Source of the DNA: Candidatus Woesearchaeota archaeon
GTDB lineage: Archaea; Nanobdellota; Nanobdellia; Woesearchaeales; UBA10216
Length of the DNA: 5,985 bases
Direction: 5' to 3'
Assembly (NCBI GenBank): GCA_023269295.1
Contig: JAHFTU010000055.1
Location: forward strand, 2,486-8,470
Positions 1 to 3,791 of the stretch are shown here, one piece after another. The first letter of the stretch is position 1. Each line of letters opens with the position of its first letter. A program made the position numbers and the translations under genes. The notes beneath the pieces are model-generated. The model searched no databases. It saw nothing but the letters and a program-made list of their open reading frames with translations, and had not been told where the DNA came from.

Positions 1-515
1 GGTATCCTCTTCAGGTGCCTTGTCAGGTAGTTGTTTTTTTGCACAGCCTCTCCGTGCGGCTTGGCTTCGTCAAGATGTATGGGTTCCTTATGTTCCGGCT
101 CTGCGCCTACGCTTTTGGTCTGCTCCTTGAGCTGCAACTCGGCAAGGCTCATCTGCTCCTCGCTCAGCTTCTTAGGCTGCCACTGGAAGTTTATGCCATC
201 CCCTTCCACCCTCGGGATTATGTTGAAGGACAAATGCGGGACCTGCTGCTCTGCGCCTGTGCCGTTTTCAACTATGAGGTTTGCGCCTGAAGCGCCCAGT
301 ATCTGGATAAGGGCTGTTGATGCCTTGTTTGAAAGCGAGGCGAGCCTTTTCACAACAGCATCAGGTGTTTGCTCCAGTATGGTGAAGTGCTCTTTCGGCA
401 CGACAAGCAGGTGGCCGGGCATTGCAGGTGATTTGTGGAGCATGACCGCTGCCGTATCATCCTCATACACGACCCATTCCCCTGTCTTGAGGGCGTCGCA
501 GAACTGGCACGTCAT
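1..515 (-). CDS. HIT-family protein, second of a tandem pair (3' end cut by window edge)
   Basis: HIT (histidine triad) fold protein, at least 171 residues, open to the window edge. It starts MTCQFCDALKTG; the zinc-type CxxC is C3/C6, followed by PGHLLVVPKEHFTIL (H43) and VENGTGAEQQVPHLSFNIIPR. In the canonical HxHxHxxPR line the middle histidine is the nucleophile; here the line reads H94-L-S96-F-N98, so the nucleophile and the third histidine are both gone. C3, C6, H43 and H94 correspond to the zinc ligands known from GalT-type members, so the fold should hold while hydrolase activity is unlikely. From about residue 108 there is a charged tail ending NNYLTRHLKRIP at the edge, longer than in usual 110-150 aa members. 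The ATG overlaps the upstream gene's stop (ATGA, 512-515), and a GGGTGGTGG stretch at 527-519 inside that gene can act as its ribosome-binding site, so translation is probably coupled. Exact substrate or role is unknown. Confidence 0.85.
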   Translation of the reverse strand, partial: MTCQFCDALKTGEWVVYEDDTAAVMLHKSPAMPGHLLVVPKEHFTILEQTPDAVVKRLASLSNKASTALIQILGASGANLIVENGTGAEQQVPHLSFNIIPRVEGDGINFQWQPKKLSEEQMSLAELQLKEQTKSVGAEPEHKEPIHLDEAKPHGEAVQKNNYLTRHLKRI

Positions 516-1228
516 TTGCCACCACCCTTGCTCCCGCCCTTGGTAAGAAAGTCTGTTAGCGAGTCCAGGTCAGCAGCTTTGCCATTCGCAGCCGTCTTTG
601 TCTCGTCCTTCACAATTTCAGGCGCATCCTGTTCTTTTTTGCTTTCTTTTGCTTCCTCTTTTTTCGTATCCGCACTGCCGCTGTTGCCGTGCTTCTCCTC
701 AGCCGCAAGCCTCTTTTCATCCTGTCTTTTGCCGCCCAGGGCTGCTGTCAGCGCGGCGGCAATCTGCACTGATTCTTTTTCCGGAAACGCCCGTGAGGGA
801 ATGTACATCCCGACGCTGTCTCCTGCTGTTCTCGGGATGATGTGAAGCATGAAGTGCGGAGCTCTCTGCCCGGCAGCTACGCCATTTGCTGCAAAGACTG
901 TTGTCCCTCTGCTCTGGAAGGCTTTCAGGCCTGCCTGCGATAGCCCTTTTGCAATAAGAAAAATGTGGTCAAGAAGCCCTTCCGGCAGCTGGAACATTAC
1001 AGTGTAATGCTCTTTCGGCATCAGCAGCATGTGCCCCTGGTTTGCGGGGTTGATGTCAAGGACAGCAACGCATTCGCTGTCTTCATACACCCTTTTTGCA
1101 GGTACCTTGCCGGATGCTATGTGGCAGAAAACGCAGTTCTTTCTCTGGAGCTCCTCAAGCTCGGACTGGCTCATGCTGGCCTCTTCTCCTCCGTCGCCCT
1201 GCCCGCCTGAATCGCCGTGGTCTTCCAT
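512..1228 (-). CDS. HIT-family protein with charged C-terminal tail and Met at the nucleophile position
   Basis: 238 residues from the first ATG. CVFC (C32, C35) is followed by KVPAKRVYEDSECVAVLDI, GHMLLMPKEHYTVM (H74) and ANGVAAGQRAPHFMLHIIPR, so the triad reads H125-F-M127-L-H129: the catalytic middle histidine is methionine while the zinc-type ligands C32, C35, H74 and H125 are kept. From memory, the HFMxHIIPR form recurs in HIT proteins of DPANN archaea, which suggests a lineage-specific subfamily. Residues 1-18 are a Gly/Asp/Glu-rich extension. Met19 (codon at 1174) is an alternative start with GGAGGA at 1192-1187, 12 nt upstream, and gives a more usual distance to the CxxC; the promoter at 1271-1278 gives a leader of about 20 nt for the first ATG, so the start is undecided. 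Residues 160-238 are Lys/Glu/Ala-rich, probably disordered, ending TKGGSKGGGK. It overlaps the next HIT gene by 4 nt; the two are clear paralogues. Confidence 0.88.
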   Translation of the reverse strand: MEDHGDSGGQGDGGEEASMSQSELEELQRKNCVFCHIASGKVPAKRVYEDSECVAVLDINPANQGHMLLMPKEHYTVMFQLPEGLLDHIFLIAKGLSQAGLKAFQSRGTTVFAANGVAAGQRAPHFMLHIIPRTAGDSVGMYIPSRAFPEKESVQIAAALTAALGGKRQDEKRLAAEEKHGNSGSADTKKEEAKESKKEQDAPEIVKDETKTAANGKAADLDSLTDFLTKGGSKGGGK

Positions 1229-1270
1229 TTTTGCGCCTTGGTTGCTGGTGCTTAAACTTGCGGTATCCTT

Positions 1271-1278
1271 TTTATATA
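1271..1278 (-). promoter_or_regulatory. TATA box of the HIT gene pair
   Basis: On the minus strand the sequence reads CTATATAAAAAGG across this site. An archaeal TATA box here would start transcription about 25 nt downstream, near 1250, leaving a leader of about 20 nt before the ATG at 1228. The A-rich sequence upstream fits a weak BRE. Assigned by motif and spacing only. Confidence 0.55.
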
Positions 1279-1363
1279 GTTATTGCCTTTGTTGAGTGAT
1301 TTGGATGCACTTGCCAGTGCCTTCGCAACAACTTATTTACGTCTGATTTTCAATCTCAATTTC

Positions 1364-1378
1364 CGAAAGCTTTAAATA
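1364..1378 (+). promoter_or_regulatory. BRE plus TATA box of the solitary RHH gene
   Basis: CGAAAGC followed immediately by TTTAAATA (1371-1378) is close to an ideal archaeal BRE/TATA pair. The predicted start of transcription is near 1400, about 30 nt before the TTG start at 1433. It diverges from the HIT promoter about 100 bp away; the space between carries a small GCACT/AGTGC hairpin (1307-1320) of unknown meaning. Confidence 0.7.
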
Positions 1379-1432
1379 CAACTACTATACAAATATGGAC
1401 AAATACGTACGTTTTTGGGGGTTGAGGCTGTT

Positions 1433-1594
1433 TTGGTAAAACTAAAAGTTTCTATGACCATTGACGATGAGGTTTTTGCCGCTTTCAAAAACTTTTGCAA
1501 GCAGAATGGGATGAAAGTTAGTACCAAGGTTGAGCAGTTGATGAAGGAGAATGTGAAGAACACCACCCTGGGCCAGTTCATCAAGCAACAATAG
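1433..1594 (+). CDS. Small ribbon-helix-helix (CopG/MetJ-like) DNA-binding protein
   Basis: 53 residues from a TTG start. Beta-strand VKLKVSMTID, helix DEVFAAFKNFCKQNG, the turn MKVS, then helix TKVEQLMKENVKN: the strand-helix-turn-helix plan of RHH regulators, which dimerise so that the paired strands enter the major groove. The family is known for autorepressors and antitoxins. The TTG is preferred because TGAGG (1423-1427) lies five bases upstream and the next in-frame ATG (1454) would delete most of the DNA-binding strand; an in-frame TTG at 1415 is a further option. A good promoter lies at 1364-1378. No toxin gene follows, so it is either a solitary regulator or an orphan antitoxin. The stop is followed by the T-rich TTTATTTTC, a possible weak termination site. 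Confidence 0.78.
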   Translation: MVKLKVSMTIDDEVFAAFKNFCKQNGMKVSTKVEQLMKENVKNTTLGQFIKQQ

Positions 1595-1677
1595 TTTATT
1601 TTCACACATCATAGCGTGAGTTAATTGGGTTGGATATCAGTAGAGTTAGCGTGAATTCAAGGGGAAATCCTTACAAA

Positions 1678-1927
1678 AAGGGTGTGTCGCTGAATGGGAG
1701 ATAGGCTCATACATAATTTGGTATCTTCTTGCGGCAGCCATAGCCCTGCTTTTTCCTCCTGGTCATTTTCTTTGCCGTCATCTTCGGCGTTTTGGATTGA
1801 CTTTTCTTCCCAGGGTTGGGAGTTTTTCGATCAACCCTTTTCCCAAAAAGGTCAGTCGTTTTGGATTGACCCTTTAGAAAAGGGTCACGACACACCCTTA
1901 TCTCCTTCTCACGCGGGGGATAAGGGT
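1678..1927. repeat. Cluster of alternating ACCCTT/AAGGGT inverted repeats forming several hairpins
   Basis: The hexamer ACCCTT or its complement AAGGGT occurs exactly at 1678, 1834, 1869, 1880, 1894 and 1922, with a near copy AGGGTT at 1812. About 0.1 would be expected by chance in 250 bp of random sequence. They build (a) a perfect 12-bp inverted repeat AAGGGTGTGTCG (1678-1689) with CGACACACCCTT (1888-1899); (b) AGGGTTG/CAACCCT (1812-1818, 1832-1838); (c) GACCCTTT-AGA-AAAGGGTC (1868-1886); (d) the hairpin at 1894-1927. A 14-nt direct repeat CGTTTTGGATTGAC also lies at 1788-1801 and 1857-1870. The block sits between the RHH gene and the 3' end of vapC. It could be a termination region, a structured RNA or a degraded mobile element; no target-site duplication is visible. 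Confidence 0.7.
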
Positions 1928-1934
1928 ATTTCAT
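1707..1934 (-). CDS. Possible 75-aa basic protein downstream of vapC (doubtful)
   Basis: An open frame begins with an ATG one base after the vapC stop (TAG-A-ATG) and runs 75 codons: MKYPYPPREKEIR, two QSKT segments (from the 14-nt direct repeat), then a Lys/Arg-rich stretch and GYGCRKKIPNYV. There is no ribosome-binding site of its own, so it would depend on re-initiation after vapC. Composition is low-complexity and very basic, and no family is recognised. The frame runs through the perfect hairpins described for 1812-1927, which argues for a non-coding structured region instead. Listed because position and length permit a real gene; probability judged low. Confidence 0.25.
   Translation of the reverse strand: MKYPYPPREKEIRVCRDPFLKGQSKTTDLFGKRVDRKTPNPGKKSQSKTPKMTAKKMTRRKKQGYGCRKKIPNYV
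1894..1927 (-). terminator. Strong hairpin just past the vapC stop, possible transcript end
   Basis: ACCCTTATCTCC (1894-1905) pairs with GGGGATAAGGGT (1916-1927). Nine outer pairs are perfect; one inner T-G pair is a wobble on the plus strand and a mismatch on the minus strand. It begins 8 nt after the end of vapC in the direction of transcription and is followed about 8 nt later by the GACCCTTT/AAAGGGTC hairpin (1886-1868), which contains a short T-run. Archaeal termination mostly relies on T-tracts, so this may instead protect the mRNA 3' end or act in RNA processing. The function is inferred; the pairing is seen. Confidence 0.4.
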
Positions 1935-1935
1935 T

Positions 1936-2376
1936 CTATGAGAATAAAGTGCCAGATGATTTGAGATGCGCAACCAGCTCTGCCGTGTTAAACGCTTTTA
2001 TGGCTGAGTGTTTTTTAAAGTGTCCATCATTAGACCAAATGGGCACATCATTCATTGACATAGACAAGGCAATATATTCGACATCGTCCTCTGCTGAAGC
2101 TATTGCCGAAACAATTTCGCGAGCTCCCTTAAGAAACTTTTCAAACTTCTCTTTTGGCACGGCCTTTATTGCGGATTTGAGTTTCTCGATTAGCGTGTCA
2201 AAGTCATTTGCGGAAATCCCTGAGAGTTTTTCAATTCTTGCCATATGCTCTGCAATCTCTTCAAAAAGAAACTCAGGAGCATACAGTGTTACGGCTGTTG
2301 AAAATATGATGTCCTTTGTCACGCCCTTTCCAATAATGGCCGTGAACACGATAGATGCGTCAATTACGAGCTCCAT
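1936..2376 (-). CDS. vapC: PIN-domain toxin, VapC type
   Basis: 146 residues, the usual size of a PIN-domain ribonuclease. Known VapC toxins are Mg2+-dependent endonucleases that cut RNA, often tRNA or rRNA, and are neutralised by the cognate antitoxin. The four-acid site is visible: D6 in MELVIDASI, E40 in FLFEEI, D97/D98 in SAEDDVEYIALS, and D117 in PIWSNDGHF. The DDVEYIAL...PIWSNDxHF pattern matches the PIN subgroup common in archaea and cyanobacteria. All active-site positions are intact, so it should be active. Its ATG (2376) abuts the antitoxin stop with no spacer, which implies coupled translation and a fixed antitoxin/toxin ratio. The RNA target cannot be read from the sequence. Confidence 0.9.
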   Translation of the reverse strand: MELVIDASIVFTAIIGKGVTKDIIFSTAVTLYAPEFLFEEIAEHMARIEKLSGISANDFDTLIEKLKSAIKAVPKEKFEKFLKGAREIVSAIASAEDDVEYIALSMSMNDVPIWSNDGHFKKHSAIKAFNTAELVAHLKSSGTLFS

Positions 2377-2625
2377 TTACCGCAGCTCCTTATACAGGCC
2401 CTTGTATCTCTCATGCATTGACTTCTTTACAGCATTGGCAAGCTCATCAGCATCCTTTTCTGTGAGCTTCGATTTGGAAACGATTCGCTTGAATTCTTCA
2501 AATGCTGTTTTCAATTCCTCTTCGCGAAGGAGGGCGTCGCGTGCCGCTTCCGACCAGTTGACCCATGCAAATTTCTTCATTTCAGACTTCACATCATCAG
2601 GCACTGTCAATGTCACCGTTGTCAT
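2377..2625 (-). CDS. vapB: RHH-type antitoxin of the VapBC pair
   Basis: 82 residues. The N-terminal strand MTTVTLTVPDDVKSEMKKF and the helix NWSEAARDALL form the RHH DNA-binding dimer. The C-terminal half (EELKTAFEEFKRIVSKSKL, TEKDADELANAVKK, then HERYKGLYKELR) is the extended tail that in this family wraps the PIN toxin and blocks its active site. WSExAR followed by SKLTEKDADEL is typical of archaeal VapB. The ribosome-binding site TGAGGTGA (2640-2633) incorporates the stop codon of the upstream gene, 7 nt before the ATG; its own TAA abuts the vapC ATG. As in related operons it probably represses its own promoter, alone or with VapC. Confidence 0.88.
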   Translation of the reverse strand: MTTVTLTVPDDVKSEMKKFAWVNWSEAARDALLREEELKTAFEEFKRIVSKSKLTEKDADELANAVKKSMHERYKGLYKELR

Positions 2626-2632
2626 GTCAAAA

Positions 2633-2640
2633 TCACCTCA
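2633..2640 (-). promoter_or_regulatory. Ribosome-binding site of vapB fused to the upstream stop codon
   Basis: TGAGGTGA: its first three bases are the stop codon of the 51-aa RHH gene and the remainder is a Shine-Dalgarno match 7 nt before the vapB ATG at 2625. Ribosomes ending on the first gene sit on the start signal of the second, so the two are likely coupled. Confidence 0.75.
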
Positions 2641-2793
2641 CAGTTTGCCTTTGCTTTTCAGCTCTTCAAACTTTTTCAATTCTTCAAGCCTTTTGAGTAT
2701 CCCTCTTTTGAGCACTTCGTTCCAGTCTGTGTCCGGGAATCGTTTCTTGAGATCGTTTAACTTTTCAGGCACTGATATCGTTATCGTTGCCAT
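2638..2793 (-). CDS. 51-aa RHH protein, tail-less VapB paralogue heading the vapBC operon
   Basis: MATITISVPEKLNDLKKRF, then DTDWNEVLKRGILKRLEELKK, then FEELKSKGKL and stop. The strand and the WNEVLKR helix align with the WSEAARD helix of the downstream vapB (MTTVTLTVPDD...). It stops at SKGKL, where vapB reads SKSKL and continues with TEKDADEL, so it has the DNA-binding dimer unit but lacks the toxin-wrapping tail. The start is secure: GGAGGTGA (2805-2798) precedes the ATG, with a TATA box at 2848-2841. It is 12 nt upstream of vapB in the same operon. Possible roles are an extra operon repressor, a hetero-dimer partner for VapB, or a remnant antitoxin that lost its toxin. It is too short for most automated gene calls. 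Confidence 0.85.
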   Translation of the reverse strand: MATITISVPEKLNDLKKRFPDTDWNEVLKRGILKRLEELKKFEELKSKGKL

Positions 2794-2797
2794 TCCA

Positions 2798-2805
2798 TCA
2801 CCTCC
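2798..2805 (-). promoter_or_regulatory. Near-perfect ribosome-binding site of the 51-aa RHH gene
   Basis: GGAGGTGA, with GGAGG ending 7 nt before the ATG at 2793. It is the strongest Shine-Dalgarno match in the window and decides the start of this very small gene. Confidence 0.85.
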
Positions 2806-2840
2806 ACATATTTCAGTTCATACAGTTAAATCAGTCTATA

Positions 2841-2848
2841 TATTTAAA
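2841..2848 (-). promoter_or_regulatory. TATA box of the RHH-vapB-vapC operon
   Basis: The minus strand reads AAAATTTAAATATATAG; TTTAAATA is at 2848-2841 with an A-rich BRE upstream. The predicted start is near 2818, a leader of about 25 nt before the ATG at 2793. The element is nearly symmetric (plus strand TATATATTTAAATT, 2837-2850), so it may also drive the plus strand toward the structured leader at 2857. Confidence 0.7.
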
Positions 2849-2856
2849 TTTTGTGT

Positions 2857-2966
2857 TTCCCGAATGGCGCGACGTGGGCCCGTTGGCGTGGCTGTGTTAC
2901 CGCGGCCCTCTGCAAAGAGGAGGGTAAGGCAACCGCGCCCGTGCCGTCAAACTGCCTTTTCGGGAA
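2857..2966 (+). ncRNA. GC-rich long hairpin, candidate structured leader RNA
   Basis: A 110-nt imperfect hairpin of about 64% G+C, richer than its flanks. Stems from outside in: TTCCCGAA/TTCGGGAA (2857-2864 with 2959-2966), GGC/GCC (2866-2868, 2954-2956), GACG/CGTC (2871-2874, 2945-2948), GGGC/GCCC (2876-2879, 2937-2940), GTTG/CAAC (2882-2885, 2930-2933), TTACC/GGTAA (2897-2901, 2923-2927), and CCTCT/AGAGG (2907-2911, 2916-2920) closed by a GCAA (GNRA) tetraloop. It lies 31 nt upstream of the ATG at 2998. ACTGCC (2951-2956) can instead pair with GGCAGT (2986-2991), overlapping the GGAGG ribosome-binding site, so two exclusive folds are possible. No known RNA family is recognised. The strand is inferred; the plus TATA-like sequence would start transcription near 2865-2872, slightly inside the outer stem. 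Confidence 0.5.
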
Positions 2967-2997
2967 TTCAGGGCATGAGAAAGGAGGCAGTTGAACA

Positions 2998-3489
2998 ATG
3001 AGAATACTTCACTCTGTTTGCGCCTGCGATTTCGGGCTGCTGCTGCCTTGTAAAAGCGGGGTTACGTGGGAGCATCAGACTGATGGGGTGATGTGCCATC
3101 ACATCTTCATAGAAGGAGTGTTTTTGCCATTGCCAACACCGCATGGTGATCCGCATCGCCGCGTGTTTAAACGCAAGGAGAAATTTGAGCCTAATAACCT
3201 ATTGAATCAGCTTACGCAGGCCAACTACAAGGGAACCAGCCGCAACAAGGCAGAAATCGGAAGAATCTGGCGGGAAATAAACAAAAAACTGTCCTTTAGC
3301 TACAAAAAAACAGAAGCACCGAAAGGGCAGCCACCGAATCAAGAAGGGATTCAGTGGATAAAAGTTACAGAAATCAAAAAAACCGTTGGCTGGTATAAGT
3401 TAACAAAAATAAACTACGAAGCCAGGAAGAGGGACTATGGTGGCTTAATAGGCAAAACAGTTGCGCTGATATATCCGAACTGTGATTAA
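2998..3489 (+). CDS. Unrecognised 163-aa protein with Cys/His-rich N-terminus
   Basis: 163 residues; no family recognised. Residues 1-53 hold C8, C10, C18 and C33 with H5, H26, H34, H35, H49 and H53 (CACDFGLLLPC, MCHHIFIEGVFLPLP, TPHGDPH), enough for a metal site, though none is proven. Residues 54-163 are basic and lysine-rich, with predicted helix GTSRNKAEIGRIWREINKK and strand-like WIKVTEIKKTVGWYKLTKI and GLIGKTVALIYPN. The start is supported by GGAGG at 2983-2987, 10 nt upstream; the N-terminal composition differs from the rest, so a later start such as M32 is possible. The ATG overlaps the stop of an 8-codon frame (2975-3001, MRKEAVEQ), which may be chance. It sits alone between a divergent toxin-antitoxin operon and a convergent 47-aa gene, behind the candidate structured leader. 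No signal peptide or membrane segment. Confidence 0.65.
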   Translation: MRILHSVCACDFGLLLPCKSGVTWEHQTDGVMCHHIFIEGVFLPLPTPHGDPHRRVFKRKEKFEPNNLLNQLTQANYKGTSRNKAEIGRIWREINKKLSFSYKKTEAPKGQPPNQEGIQWIKVTEIKKTVGWYKLTKINYEARKRDYGGLIGKTVALIYPNCD

Positions 3490-3567
3490 CTGGCTGTGAA
3501 AAACATGGGCAAGATGAAAAATCTCAAAATGGCAAGAGTGAGCGAAAGATCTGTCATCATGCTACGC

Positions 3568-3711
3568 TCAGGCAGGCTTCTTTCTGAACTCCTTAATGGC
3601 TTCTTTGAAGGCTGGCTCAGACTTTGCAGCCCTGAGGGCTTCCAGAAGTTCTTTAAATTCAGGATTTTCCGAAAGCGGCTTCACTTTTGCAGCTTTTGCC
3701 AATCTTTGCAT
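3568..3711 (-). CDS. 47-aa helical peptide with an internal repeat
   Basis: Sequence: MQRLAKAAKVKPLSE, then NPEFKELLEALRAAK and EPAFKEAIKEFRKKP as two near-repeats of 15 residues, both amphipathic helices. No family recognised. The start is supported by GGTGAT (3722-3717) five bases upstream of the ATG and by the TATA box at 3746-3753 with an A-rich BRE (GAAAAAT) on this strand; the leader would be only about 12 nt. It converges with the 163-aa gene and diverges from the LamG gene. A plus-strand frame covers the same DNA but has an unlikely Cys/Phe-rich composition and no ribosome-binding site. Function unknown; a small protein-binding or regulatory peptide would fit. Confidence 0.6.
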   Translation of the reverse strand: MQRLAKAAKVKPLSENPEFKELLEALRAAKSEPAFKEAIKEFRKKPA

Positions 3712-3745
3712 GTTCAATCACCGCAATCAAAACTGTCAAACTACA

Positions 3746-3753
3746 TTTATAAA
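3746..3753. promoter_or_regulatory. Palindromic TATA box shared by two divergent genes
   Basis: TTTATAAA reads the same on both strands. Its centre is 38 nt from the minus-strand ATG (3711) and 42 nt from the plus-strand TTG (3792), suitable for both once about 26 nt to each transcription start is allowed. The A-rich BRE-like flank is better on the minus-strand side (GAAAAAT) than on the plus-strand side (AACTACA). Confidence 0.6.
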
Positions 3754-3791
3754 ATTTTTCATCAGGCAATCAGTGCGCACAAAGGGGTGTT

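Noticed and set aside
31..546. Open frames on the plus strand across the HIT genes
   Set aside because: The minus-strand HIT motifs are unambiguous; these are shadow frames rich in Ser/Cys.
1289..1331. A TTGTTG/CAACAA outer stem around a GCACT/AGTGC hairpin between divergent promoters
   Set aside because: The stems are short (5-6 bp) and could arise by chance; not enough for a separate element.
1630..1704. A 24-aa TTG-start frame (MDISRVSVNSRGN...) after the RHH gene
   Set aside because: No ribosome-binding site or promoter, too short to judge and no recognisable motif.
1678..1899. A complete MITE with 12-bp terminal inverted repeats
   Set aside because: The repeats are perfect, but the flanks (TTACAAA and ATCTCC) show no target-site duplication, and the same core hexamer recurs outside the proposed ends. 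Kept only as one possibility.
2897..2906. TTACCGCGGC resembles a conserved 16S rRNA segment
   Set aside because: The flanking bases do not continue the rRNA match; the similarity is short and best explained by the hairpin stem.
2857..2966. tRNA, 5S, SRP or RNase P RNA
   Set aside because: No T-arm, no CCA-type acceptor layout, and none of the conserved core motifs of these RNAs could be placed on either strand.
1694..3001. A 435-codon open frame on the plus strand
   Set aside because: It runs antisense through the clear vapC, vapB and RHH genes, promoter and hairpin; it has Ser/Phe-rich shadow composition and no ribosome-binding site.
2975..3001. An 8-codon leader peptide MRKEAVEQ overlapping the ATG of the 163-aa gene
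   Set aside because: It contains that gene's ribosome-binding site and has none of its own; the overlap is probably chance.
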